From Collinsella sp. AM34-10 (lineage in GTDB: Bacteria > Actinomycetota > Coriobacteriia > Coriobacteriales > Coriobacteriaceae): a stretch of DNA of 64,000 nucleotides. The position numbers and the translations under genes are program-made. Location of the stretch: positions 1 to 64,000 of the forward strand of contig NZ_QSIL01000008.1 of NCBI RefSeq assembly GCF_003469185.1. The letters are read 5' to 3'. Of this stretch, positions 53,871 through 62,422 are shown piece by piece. The notes under the pieces are model-generated. The model saw nothing but the letters and a program-made list of their open reading frames with translations. It was not told where the DNA came from and did not search any database. The number at the start of each line of letters is the position of its first letter. Position 1 is the first letter of the stretch.

Positions 53871-54662
53871 ATGTCATCTACTTCAGACCTTTCACCGGCC
53901 GAGCGTCAGCGATTTATCATGAATTGGCTGGCCGAAAAGCCAAATATCTCGGTATCCGACATCGTTCGCCGTTTTTCGGTTTCGGAAGTCACCGCACGAC
54001 ACGACCTCATCTCGCTGGAATCCGAAGGCAAGCTGCGTCGCGTACGCGGCGGAGCGGTATCGCTTTCTCGCTCCAACGCAATCTCGTATCCCGAAGAGCG
54101 CATCAATGTCCAAGTCGAGGCCAAGGAAGCCATCGCCGCAACCGCAGCAACTCTTGTTGATGATGGCGATGTTCTGGTAATTGATATCGGCACCACAGGC
54201 TTTTACTTCGCTAAGGCCCTCATGGACAAGCGTGAGATCACCATTATCACCGGCGATCTTGCAATCGCGAACTACGCCAGCTTCAATCTCCCCAATGCTT
54301 CGGTAGTGCTGCTGGGCGGCTCCGTGCGCAAGGGCCACCTCTATCTCGCGGGCGCACTAACGCTCGACTGCATGAGCAAACTACATGCCGACAAGGCGTT
54401 TGTCAGTGCCGACGGATTCCACCCCGACCACGGTTTTACCGTCGAGCACGACTTCTCGGCCATGATCAAGCATATGTACCTTACCAACTCAAACCAGGGC
54501 TACATGATGGTTGACCAGGGAAAGTTCAACAAAACCAGTTTTTATCAGTCCGCGCAGATCGATGACCTCGACGGCATCATCGTTGATGGAGACGACGAGA
54601 GCATCATGACGGCGGCGATCGAGAGCAGTCGCAGTCATCCCAAGCTCTATATTGCAAAATAG
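53871..54662 (+). CDS. DeoR family transcriptional regulator
   Basis: The 263-residue repressor has an N-terminal helix-turn-helix (ISVSDIVRRFSVSEVTARHD) and a C-terminal sugar-phosphate sensor domain with DEOR-type motifs (DDGDVLVIDIGTTG, VVLLGGSVRKG, DKAFVSADGFHPDHGFTVEH). DeoR proteins release DNA on binding phosphorylated sugars. Divergent position makes it the likely repressor of the transaldolase-PTS operon. The start at 53871 follows AAAAGGAG. Confidence 0.92.
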   Translation: MSSTSDLSPAERQRFIMNWLAEKPNISVSDIVRRFSVSEVTARHDLISLESEGKLRRVRGGAVSLSRSNAISYPEERINVQVEAKEAIAATAATLVDDGDVLVIDIGTTGFYFAKALMDKREITIITGDLAIANYASFNLPNASVVLLGGSVRKGHLYLAGALTLDCMSKLHADKAFVSADGFHPDHGFTVEHDFSAMIKHMYLTNSNQGYMMVDQGKFNKTSFYQSAQIDDLDGIIVDGDDESIMTAAIESSRSHPKLYIAK

Positions 54663-54663
54663 C

Positions 54664-54708
54664 TCAAATGGCCGGGTCGCCCCCACTGCGGGCGACCCGG
54701 CCATTTAT
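54664..54708. terminator. Bidirectional terminator between the deoR-type gene and the HAD remnant
   Basis: A perfect 17-bp stem, AAATGGCCGGGTCGCCC (54666-54682) against 54690-54706, is followed by TATTAAAT on the plus strand. Confidence 0.85.
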
Positions 54709-54977
54709 TAAATCAACCCAAAATGCTGCATCGCTGTGACGGTACCGTCGTGTGCGACATCGTCGGTCACGTAGTCGGCGAGCGCCTTGACTTCGGGCAT
54801 GGCGTTGTCCATGGCGACAGCCGTCTCGACAGCGGCGAGCATACCCAGATCGTTGCCGGAATCGCCAAAGCCAAAGGTGCGCGCGTTGCCGGTGCGACCT
54901 AGATACGCCAGCGCCCGCGCCAGGCCCACGCCCTTGTCGATGCCCTTGGGGCTCAACTCGCGATTTGTTTGCTGGGC
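54708..54977 (-). pseudogene. C-terminal remnant of a Cof-type HAD phosphatase
   Basis: Only about 85 residues remain: the Cof-family end beginning RELSPKGIDKGVGLARAL and the metal-binding GFGDSGNDLGM. The nucleophile DxD half is absent. Homology stops near 54963, and an in-frame TGA lies at 54978-54980. The 5' part was probably removed when the sugar locus to the right arrived. It is not the missing part of the HAD gene at the right edge, which has its own start and opposite orientation. Confidence 0.75.
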
Positions 54978-55079
54978 TCACTTGGAAGAGCGGCGGTAAA
55001 CGCATCTCCCGGTTAATCCGGCACCGCCGAAGCGAACCCCACACACGCCCGCCGGCAAGCGGCACGCGCCCGCCAACGC

Positions 55080-55120
55080 AAAGGTCCGGCGGGACGCACC
55101 TAGCATCCCGCCGGACCGTC
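55080..55120 (-). terminator. Terminator of the mannose-type PTS operon
   Basis: A perfect 12-bp stem, GGTCCGGCGGGA (55084-55095) with 55107-55118, lies 31 bp past the esterase stop. The trailing T-tract is short (CTTTG). Confidence 0.65.
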
Positions 55121-55150
55121 ACTCGTCCAGGAGGTCGCCGCGACGAGCCC

Positions 55151-56242
55151 CTAGATCTTCGCAAGCTCCTCGGAGATGACGCGACAGACATCCTCAGCCT
55201 GAGGCATCACGCCGTACATCTCGAAGAAGCCGTGGTCGCAGCCGCGATAACGAATCGCAGTGACGTCAACGCCCGCATCCTGCAGCCTCTTCGCGAACAG
55301 CTCGTCCTGATAGCGCAGATAGTCATACTCGGAAGAGATGATGACCGTGCGGGGGAACGCGCTCACGTCCTCCGCGAACAGCGCGGAAATCAGCGGGTCG
55401 AGCATCTTGTCCGCATCGCCGTTGACGTACATGGGCGGAAGGTCGTTGTTGGCGAGGCGAATGCGATCAACCCTGCTCAGCGCCTCGGGCCTCTGCTCAT
55501 CCACGACCTCGTACAGGTCATAGGACCACTCATCCGGAACGGGACCGCCATCAACGAGCGGATAAAGCTCGACAACCGCCTTGATCCTATCCGCGTGAGA
55601 GCCCTCGAGCACGACGGCATTCGACAGGCTGCCACCCGCAGAGTCACCAGCCACGGCAATGCGAGTCGCATCAACGCCCAGCTCGTCAGCGTGATCGACA
55701 AGCCAGTCGAGCGTCTTCACGCAGTCCTCGACGCCACCGGGGAACATCGTCTCGGGAGACAAGCGGTACTCCGGATAGATCGCGACGCAACCCGTGCGCT
55801 CCACGATGTCGCGCAGGCAGTTCTCGTACTGGCCGATGTTGCCCACCATGAACCCGCCGCCATGGATGAACACGAGCGCGGCAGACCCATCCTCGTGCCC
55901 CTCCGGCGTGAAGATGTGCAGCGGAATGCCCTTGTCGCCGAAGTTCATGACGACGGTCTTCTTGGCAACGTTCGCGCCCCTCACGACGTGGGTCTCCTTG
56001 TTGGGCGCGGAGCGCCACGCGATCACGTCCACCGGTCCGGCCGGCGCCGACCCCGCCGCAGGAGTCGCAGCGAGCTTCGCGTGCGCACGAGCATAGACGC
56101 GCGGATCGAGCACGTGCTCGCGGTCGTCACCCGGCACGGGCTTCAGCATCAGCCTCAGGCCGTTAGGCTCGACAACCTCCCTCGCGCCACTCTCAAGCAC
56201 CTCAAGCTCGGAAGTGGGGTACTTCCTATCCTCGGCGCTCAT
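55151..56242 (-). CDS. Alpha/beta hydrolase (HSL-type carboxylesterase)
   Basis: This 363-residue protein has the hormone-sensitive-lipase family signatures: the oxyanion motif VFIHGGGFM near residue 125, the nucleophile AGDSAGGS near 200, and the C-terminal acid and base in SEYDYLRYQ and RGCDHGFFEMYG. Such esterases remove short acyl groups. As the last gene of a sugar PTS operon it may deacylate the imported or precursor sugar. The start at 56242 lies 2 bp after the aldo-keto reductase stop. No signal peptide is present, so it acts in the cytoplasm. Confidence 0.85.
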   Translation of the reverse strand: MSAEDRKYPTSELEVLESGAREVVEPNGLRLMLKPVPGDDREHVLDPRVYARAHAKLAATPAAGSAPAGPVDVIAWRSAPNKETHVVRGANVAKKTVVMNFGDKGIPLHIFTPEGHEDGSAALVFIHGGGFMVGNIGQYENCLRDIVERTGCVAIYPEYRLSPETMFPGGVEDCVKTLDWLVDHADELGVDATRIAVAGDSAGGSLSNAVVLEGSHADRIKAVVELYPLVDGGPVPDEWSYDLYEVVDEQRPEALSRVDRIRLANNDLPPMYVNGDADKMLDPLISALFAEDVSAFPRTVIISSEYDYLRYQDELFAKRLQDAGVDVTAIRYRGCDHGFFEMYGVMPQAEDVCRVISEELAKI

Positions 56243-56244
56243 GG

Positions 56245-57189
56245 CTAGCCGATCTTCAGCTCGTCGAGCCTGGCGTCGAGCTTGGCCATCTCGTCGGCGG
56301 AAAGCTCCCACTCGAACGTCTCGCAGTTCTGAATCGCGTGGGCGTCCGTGCGCACGCCCACGAGAGCGGTGCCCACGTACTCCTTCTGGGTGCTCCAGTT
56401 CACGGCAACCTGCGCCACGGGTTTGTCGTGGGCCTCGGCGATCTCGTCCATGACCTTGAGCAGCTCCTGGACGCGCGAGAACTTGGGCTCCCGGAAGTAG
56501 TCGTAGAAGCCACCGCGGACGTCGCCTTCCTCGAACTTCGTCAGCTCGCGGAACTTGCCCGACAGGATGCCCGCGCCAAGGGAGCCATAGGTGAAGGAGT
56601 CGATGCCACGCTCGTAGCCCCACTTGATGAGGTCCTCGGAGGAGCGGTCAACCATAGAGTAGGGCGGCTGCTGGACGTCAATCTGAGCGACCTTCTCGCA
56701 CTCCTCGATCATCTCGGTCGTGAAGTTGGAGACGCCGATGTGGCGAATCTTGCCCTGCTCCTTGAGGAGCTGGAGGGCGCACATCGTCTCGGAGAACGGA
56801 GTCTTAGCGTCGGGCCAGTGCACGAAGTAGAAGTCGATGTAGTCGGTGCGGAGGTTGCGCAGCGAGCTCTCGACCTCCCTCATGATGTTCTTGAACGAGG
56901 AGTCGCGGTCATAGCCGGCGGCGCTGGTGATCAGGCCAACCTTGGTCGAGAGCAGGTAGCTCTCTCTGTCGACGCCCCTGAGCGCGTTGCCGACGACCTT
57001 CTCGGACGTGCCGTTGCCATAGCACGGCGCGGTGTCGATGAGGTTGACGCCGTGATCGAGCATGGTGCGGATGGCGGACATGCTGGCGGCGTCATCGTTC
57101 TCACCAAAGGAGTCGCCGCCGATCGCCCAGGTGCCCACAGCGAGCTGGGAGACGTCGACATCGGAATTCTTGAGGTGCGTGTAGCGCAT
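56245..57189 (-). CDS. Aldo/keto reductase
   Basis: This 314-residue NAD(P)H-dependent oxidoreductase has the (beta/alpha)8 fold and the catalytic tetrad: Asp in NLIDTAPCYGNG, Tyr in the same motif, Lys in LLSTKVGL, and His in FYFVHWPD. GVSNF and QPPYSMVDR are also typical. It resembles the sugar-dehydrogenase-like AKR subgroup. It sits in the PTS operon between IID and the esterase. The substrate is unknown. Confidence 0.9.
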   Translation of the reverse strand: MRYTHLKNSDVDVSQLAVGTWAIGGDSFGENDDAASMSAIRTMLDHGVNLIDTAPCYGNGTSEKVVGNALRGVDRESYLLSTKVGLITSAAGYDRDSSFKNIMREVESSLRNLRTDYIDFYFVHWPDAKTPFSETMCALQLLKEQGKIRHIGVSNFTTEMIEECEKVAQIDVQQPPYSMVDRSSEDLIKWGYERGIDSFTYGSLGAGILSGKFRELTKFEEGDVRGGFYDYFREPKFSRVQELLKVMDEIAEAHDKPVAQVAVNWSTQKEYVGTALVGVRTDAHAIQNCETFEWELSADEMAKLDARLDELKIG

Positions 57190-57286
57190 GTTCTCTCCTT
57201 CTAATGGGGCGGCACGCGTCGAATGTCCTCGATCGCGTGCCGCCGGGAATTGCCTTAAACAAGCTTCGAATGATCCGGAAGCCGCC

Positions 57287-58123
57287 CTACACGATGCCCA
57301 CGAGGCCGAGGACGAGCGCCAGAATCATGATGCCAACCAGGATGATGTTGACGTTCACGTTCTTCTTGCGCAGGAGCCAGAGGACGACGAGCGTAAGCCC
57401 CAGGGGCACGATGCCCTTGAAGATCGAGTCGAGGTAGGTCTGGATCATGACGGGGTCAGAGTCCTGAACCGGAATGGACAGGATCGTGTTGAATTGGACG
57501 TTCGCCGCAGTCATGGCACCGATCATCACGAGGCCAACCGTGGAGGTCGCCTTGGTGATGAGCTTCATGAGACCACCCTCGTACATCTCGGAGATGAAGT
57601 TGGTGCCCATGCTGAAGCCGAGGTAGGTCATGAAGTATCGGCAGAGGATCGACGGGATGTTGTAGATCAGCAGGAACATGATCGCGCCGAGGGGCGAGCC
57701 GCTCATGGCGAGGTTGATGCCAATGCCGGCAGCGATGACACGCAGGACGCCCCAGAAGATTGCGTCACCGATGCCGGACATCGGGCCCATCAGGGAAACC
57801 TTGATGCCGTCGATGGACTCGGTGTCGAAGTCTTCGTGCTGCGAGTTCTCCCTCTCCATGGAGGCGACGAGGCCCATGGCGAACGTGCCGACGTTCTGGG
57901 TAATGTTGTACCAAGTCGTGTGACGCTTCATGGCTTCGGCACGGGCCTCGGGGTCATCGGCGTAGTAGCGGTTAAGCGCGGGCTGGACGGAGTACAGCCA
58001 GCCGTCGGCGCCAGCCTTGACGGAACCGCCGGCGCAGGAGGCGAACACGGAGAAAGAGCGCAGGAAAATGCTGTTGAGCATCTTCTTGTCTTCAGGGCTC
58101 ACATTCTTGGTCAGGTTGCTCAT
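57287..58123 (-). CDS. PTS EIID component, mannose family
   Basis: The 278-residue membrane component has the EIID marks (FLRSFSVFASCAGG near the N-terminus, MGPMSGIGDAIFWGVLRVI near 115, and several C-terminal helices). It works with IIC to move the sugar. The start at 58123 overlaps the IIC stop (ATGA). Confidence 0.92.
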   Translation of the reverse strand: MSNLTKNVSPEDKKMLNSIFLRSFSVFASCAGGSVKAGADGWLYSVQPALNRYYADDPEARAEAMKRHTTWYNITQNVGTFAMGLVASMERENSQHEDFDTESIDGIKVSLMGPMSGIGDAIFWGVLRVIAAGIGINLAMSGSPLGAIMFLLIYNIPSILCRYFMTYLGFSMGTNFISEMYEGGLMKLITKATSTVGLVMIGAMTAANVQFNTILSIPVQDSDPVMIQTYLDSIFKGIVPLGLTLVVLWLLRKKNVNVNIILVGIMILALVLGLVGIV

Positions 58124-58932
58124 GCGAAGAAATCCTCCTCGTCGCTGGTTACAGAGTCGTTGGAAACGGCCTGGGTGGCCAAGCCCTTCTTGGTGAGATC
58201 GAAAATCTCCTTGTCGCGGAGGGCGGAGGCAACCGCGATGATGACGCCGAGAACCGCGATGGCGATCATCGGGAGGCCGAGGTACTGGTAGAGCGTGAAG
58301 CCCAGGAAGAAGTAGATGCTGAGCTCGGTGCTCCACAGCATCTGGAGCAGGAGCGCCATACCAACGGCGGGCAGGAGGGCGCCCACGGCGTTGAGGCCGC
58401 TCATGACATTGGCCGGAATCTGGTTGACAATGGCGGCAACGGGCTCAGCGCCAAGGTAAACGCCGAGGAAGGCGATGAGGCCAAAGGCGGCGTACTTAAC
58501 GAACCAGAGAACGAAGTGCTGAAGCGCGAGGCCCTTTTCGTTGCCCTCGGCGGCCATCTTGTCAAAGGTGGCGGCGAAGAACGCGAGGAACACGTTGTTC
58601 ATGAAGATCGAGAGGAACGCGGTGACGACGCCAACGGGAACGGCCAGCGTGATGGCGGCGCCTTGGTCGATGCCGGCGCCAACGGTGAAGGCGACGGCGA
58701 GGGCGGTCGCGGTAACGGGCTCGGCGGAGATGGCGCCACCGATGTTAACCGCGCCCATGAAGATTGCCTCGAGAGAGGCACCGATGATGACACCGGTCTT
58801 GACGTCGCCCATCAGAAGGCCCGCAACGAGGCCGACCACGAGAGGACGCTCGATCATACACTGACCGAGAACCCAGTTGCCGCCGTAGCAAATCAGCACG
58901 GTCAACCAGGCCATTACTGCTAACCCAATCAT
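58120..58932 (-). CDS. PTS EIIC component, mannose family
   Basis: The 270-residue membrane protein has about seven helices and the EIIC signature (ERPLVVGLVAGLLMGDVKTG, GASLEAIFMGAVNIGGAIS). The acidic C-terminal tail is unusually long (NDSVTSDEEDFFA). It forms the channel with IID. The sequence does not show which hexose, amino sugar or fructosyl compound is carried. Confidence 0.92.
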   Translation of the reverse strand: MIGLAVMAWLTVLICYGGNWVLGQCMIERPLVVGLVAGLLMGDVKTGVIIGASLEAIFMGAVNIGGAISAEPVTATALAVAFTVGAGIDQGAAITLAVPVGVVTAFLSIFMNNVFLAFFAATFDKMAAEGNEKGLALQHFVLWFVKYAAFGLIAFLGVYLGAEPVAAIVNQIPANVMSGLNAVGALLPAVGMALLLQMLWSTELSIYFFLGFTLYQYLGLPMIAIAVLGVIIAVASALRDKEIFDLTKKGLATQAVSNDSVTSDEEDFFA

Positions 58933-58978
58933 TTGACTTCCTTTCTCTCATTTCATTTGACCGCCTGGCCAAATCCCC

Positions 58979-59482
58979 TTATTTCTCCGCCGCCTCGATC
59001 AGACTCTTGAGAGGAGTCTTGGGATTGGACGGGATAAGCTGATGGAAAACCGGAATACCCTGCTCGCAAAGCTCCTTCGCGGCCTCGAGCTCATCCGGGT
59101 TGAGCATGATCGTGGAGTTGAGGGCGACCTTGCTATCCGGATCGGACTTGTCGAAGCGGCCGACATTGGCAACGTTCACGCCCTCGATCTTGCCCGGTGC
59201 GCCTTTAACGAGCTCAAGCACGTCACGCACGCAGTTGGTGAGCGCGAAGATGCGCATGGAGTCCGCACGCGGATCGTTCGCGATGCGGCAAGCATCCGGA
59301 ACATCCTTGACGAGGAGCTTCTGGCCCGCCGGCGTACCCATGGAAAGCGTCATGCGAAGGGCATCGCTCTCCACGGCGTGCTTGTTGGCGACGATGATCC
59401 TGGTGGTGTTGAGCTCCTTGGTCCACACCAGGGCGACCTGCCCGTGAATCAGACGGTCATCGACTCGAACCTGAACAATCAT
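58979..59482 (-). CDS. PTS EIIB component, mannose family
   Basis: The 167-residue protein carries the phosphorylated His15 in RVDDRLIHGQV, the hallmark of mannose-type IIB. It accepts phosphate from IIA and transfers it to the sugar. Confidence 0.93.
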   Translation of the reverse strand: MIVQVRVDDRLIHGQVALVWTKELNTTRIIVANKHAVESDALRMTLSMGTPAGQKLLVKDVPDACRIANDPRADSMRIFALTNCVRDVLELVKGAPGKIEGVNVANVGRFDKSDPDSKVALNSTIMLNPDELEAAKELCEQGIPVFHQLIPSNPKTPLKSLIEAAEK

Positions 59483-59511
59483 TGTTTCCTCTCCTTACTT
59501 ATTAGTGCTCT

Positions 59512-59940
59512 CTAATCGAAGAAGTCTCCGTCGGACCCCTCGTTGTCCGCGGCCTTGCTCGGAGGCTCGACGACCTGCATCGTCGCCCTCGCCAGCTCGA
59601 CGCTCTGCTTGATCGAATCTGCCGTGACCGGCTCAGCGCCGAGGAGCGCCTCGATCACGAGGCCGAGGTTCATACCGGTAACATGGACGATCCCGCGCTT
59701 CTCCGGCTCCATGAGGACGACCTTCTGGAAGACGGAGCCACCGTAGATGTCGGTGAAAATGATGGCCTCGTCCTCAGGGCCCACCGAGTCAATAAACGCC
59801 TGGATGCGAGGGGTGAAATCGGAGTCGTCCACGTAGCAGTCAACTGCTTCCACCATGTCCGCCATACCGGTCAGGATCTCGATCGAGCTCCTGATTCCGC
59901 TTGCGAGGTGACCGTGCGACGCGACAAGAACTTTCTTCAT
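59512..59940 (-). CDS. PTS EIIA component, mannose family
   Basis: The 142-residue protein has the phosphorylated His in VASHGHLASGI (His9) and the IIA-Man fold (TDIYGGSVFQ). Here IIA and IIB are separate proteins. It starts 10 bp after the aldolase gene. Confidence 0.93.
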   Translation of the reverse strand: MKKVLVASHGHLASGIRSSIEILTGMADMVEAVDCYVDDSDFTPRIQAFIDSVGPEDEAIIFTDIYGGSVFQKVVLMEPEKRGIVHVTGMNLGLVIEALLGAEPVTADSIKQSVELARATMQVVEPPSKAADNEGSDGDFFD

Positions 59941-59950
59941 CGAGTCTCTC

Positions 59951-60805
59951 CTAGAGCGAATAGTGGTTGGGGTTCAGAAGCTGGATCTTGCTTGCGACGA
60001 ACGCGCGCATGTCGGGGGCGGCGTCCATCAGGAGGCCAACGCCGTTGCCGTCGTTCTTGCCGGAGCTGATGTCCTTCTCGAAGGCGCGGTACATGGAGCG
60101 GAAGTACTCCGTGGCGATGTTGAACTTGCTCATGCCGAGGTTCACGGCCTCCTGGAGCTGCTCGTCGGGGATGTCGGAGCATCCGTGCATGACGAGGGGG
60201 ACGCTGACGGCCTCCCTGCAGGCCTTGATGCGCTCCATGTCGAGGTTCGGGACCTTGACGTAGGGGCCGTGGGCGTTGCCGACGGCGATGGCGAGCGAAC
60301 CACAGCCGGTGCCCTCGACGAACTCCTCGGCGAGGTTCGGGTCGGTATAGTGGTCGCTGTTCACGAAGTCGTTGGCGTCGGAGCCGTTGCCGACGTGGCC
60401 GAGCTCGGCCTCGATGTCAACGTCGAAGATCTTGGCGACCTGGACGACGTCCTTCGTGAGCTGGAAGTTCTCCTCATAGGGAAGCGAGGAGCCGTCGACC
60501 ATGACGGAGGGGAAACCGGCCTTGACGCCCTTGACGGCGATCTCGTAACCAGCGGAGTGATCCTGGTGGACGGCGACGGGCACGCTCGCGCGCTCGGCGT
60601 AATAGCGGGCGGCGAAGGCGATGATGTCGAGGGCACAGTGGTCCTCGAAGCCGGGCCAGTACTGAATGATGATAGGCATGTGCTCATCCTCGGCGGCCTG
60701 GATCGCATAACGGATGGTCTCCGTGTTGATGACGTTGATCGCGGGCACGCCATAGTGGTGCTCGGTCGCATGTTGAAGAAGCTCGTTGACCTTGATGAGA
60801 GACAT
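59951..60805 (-). CDS. Class II ketose-bisphosphate aldolase
   Basis: The 284-residue zinc aldolase resembles the GatY/KbaY/Fba family. Zinc ligands are seen in AVHQDHSAGYE near residue 80, ELGHVGNG, AVGNAHGPYVK near 176, and MHGCSDIPDEQLQ near 206. The segment HQDHSAGYE differs from the HLDH of most tagatose and fructose enzymes, so substrate identity is open. It is the only aldolase of this PTS operon and should cleave the phosphorylated sugar or a derivative of it. Confidence 0.9.
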   Translation of the reverse strand: MSLIKVNELLQHATEHHYGVPAINVINTETIRYAIQAAEDEHMPIIIQYWPGFEDHCALDIIAFAARYYAERASVPVAVHQDHSAGYEIAVKGVKAGFPSVMVDGSSLPYEENFQLTKDVVQVAKIFDVDIEAELGHVGNGSDANDFVNSDHYTDPNLAEEFVEGTGCGSLAIAVGNAHGPYVKVPNLDMERIKACREAVSVPLVMHGCSDIPDEQLQEAVNLGMSKFNIATEYFRSMYRAFEKDISSGKNDGNGVGLLMDAAPDMRAFVASKIQLLNPNHYSL

Positions 60806-60919
60806 CTTTGTCTTCCTTTCACTTGGATAACCATTGGATTGGACAGTTCTCAGCTCGTCAGCTGGTTGAACACAAAGAGAAGCGCGAAGCAGGCAGGCGC
60901 TTGCAAAACGCGGTGGAAC

Positions 60920-62122
60920 CTATGCGGCCGACTGGCCCTCAGGCTGTGGCGCTGCGCTTCGACGCCACAGCACGTACGCCACAAAAGCAACGACCGCAGC
61001 AATCGTTGAAGCGAGGGCGAAGGCCAGAAAACCCGCGTGCGTGCCGAGCGCGTCGCACGCCCAACCGCCAAACAGGTTCGCAACCACGACGGACAGACCG
61101 CTCTGAACCATCGCGAAGGCGCTCTGACCTCGAGCGCGACAATCCTCGTAAGTGTGGTTGGCAATGTAGGTAACGCAGGAGTAGTAGACGGTCATGTAAC
61201 TCACGCTCTGCAGCAGCTGGCCGCAGATCATGACCGGGACGATGCCGGTGCCCACGAGCACGAGCCTGAGCGCCGCCATGAAGCAGGAAAAGATCAGGAG
61301 GTTCATCTCGCCGAAGCGCCTGACCAGCTTGGAGGAAACGAGCAGGATGGGGATCTCGCTCGCAGCGGAGACCGCACTCAGGACGCCCACGAGGTTCTGA
61401 CCCTCGCCAAGCTCGACCGCGTAGCGGCCCAAGAACGCCCCGATGAAGCCAATCGCGGCCGAACTGATGAAGGCGAAGACCAAGACGAAGGCGATCTCAT
61501 TGCTGGTAAACAGCGAGAGGAGGCCCTTTCCGTGGGAGACCTTGGGATCGTCCGCGGCATTGGCGCGAATTCCCGCCTCGGGGAGGCGCCACATGTGAGC
61601 CGCGAAGACCACCAGCGCGGCAGAGACCACCGCGAACTGGATTTGAGGAGCCATGTCGAGCAGCCGACCGACGATCAGGACGACGATGGCATAGCCGATA
61701 GTGCCACCCATGCGAATGCGAGAAAAGTCCAGGCCAGAGCGATCCGCGAGCTCGATGACGAGGGAGTCGCTCAGGGGCAGGAGCCCCGAGAAAAACGCCG
61801 AGAACGCAAAGGTTACGAGAAGGACCGGGACGAACGTCGACGCCAGGTAATACAGCGGAGCGAGTACCGCCGCCGCAAGGCAGAGGATCACGATGACCGC
61901 GCGGCGGCGCCCGAGCTTGTCGGCGATCGTCGACCAGAGCGGCTGGATGGCGAGCGCACACACCGGGGTCGCCGCGAGGAGGATGCCGGTCTGGGCTGCG
62001 CTGAGGCCGAGGCTCGTGTAGTGAGCGGAGAGGAACGGCGAGTACACGCCCGCGCAGACCCAGTAGAGGACGTTCGCGAAGAACAGCGAAGTCATGCTTG
62101 CGTTTGTCCTGGCGTTGTGCAT
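60920..62122 (-). CDS. MFS transporter (MFS_1-like, sugar/nucleoside symporter group)
   Basis: The 400-residue protein has 12 predicted helices and the MFS_1-like loop pattern (STIADKLGRRRAV; DRSGLDFSRIRMGGTIGYAI), similar to LacY/NupG-like or HcaT-like transporters. It is first in the operon, before the aldolase and the PTS. A second carrier next to a complete PTS suggests import of a different form of the compound, or export of a product. The start at 62122 follows AAGGGAG. Confidence 0.82.
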   Translation of the reverse strand: MHNARTNASMTSLFFANVLYWVCAGVYSPFLSAHYTSLGLSAAQTGILLAATPVCALAIQPLWSTIADKLGRRRAVIVILCLAAAVLAPLYYLASTFVPVLLVTFAFSAFFSGLLPLSDSLVIELADRSGLDFSRIRMGGTIGYAIVVLIVGRLLDMAPQIQFAVVSAALVVFAAHMWRLPEAGIRANAADDPKVSHGKGLLSLFTSNEIAFVLVFAFISSAAIGFIGAFLGRYAVELGEGQNLVGVLSAVSAASEIPILLVSSKLVRRFGEMNLLIFSCFMAALRLVLVGTGIVPVMICGQLLQSVSYMTVYYSCVTYIANHTYEDCRARGQSAFAMVQSGLSVVVANLFGGWACDALGTHAGFLAFALASTIAAVVAFVAYVLWRRSAAPQPEGQSAA

Positions 62123-62422
62123 CGTGCTTCTCCCTTCTTGCTCGCCGGGTGCCTGTCTGGGCTTCGAAGTGATTCGCCATCTAGCGTGAAACAAAGTTGT
62201 GAGGCGTTGGAACAATGTTCTGTTGTTTCATCGTTTTCGTGCCGTTGTTTCACGGCTCATAAGATAGCAGCTCAAGATGAGATTGCGCCGGGGAAGCACC
62301 GATTTACCGTGAACGGTAGGAAATCAGCGGTGAAACGCTATTTCACCGCTTATGAAACATTTTGCTTTATTTTCACCTCTCTTGACCTAAGATACGAAGC
62401 AAACTAGGGCCAAGGAGTAACC
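62123..62422. promoter_or_regulatory. Divergent control region of the MFS-PTS operon and rpiR-type gene
   Basis: A perfect 10-bp inverted repeat, AGCGGTGAAA and TTTCACCGCT with a 5-base spacer (62326-62350), is the best operator candidate. Half-sites recur nearby: GTTGTTTCAT and GTTGTTTCAC around 62222-62256, and GTGAAACAAAG at 62186-62196. A second small palindrome, ACCGTGAACGGT, lies at 62306-62317. No promoter pair stands out. Confidence 0.65.
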
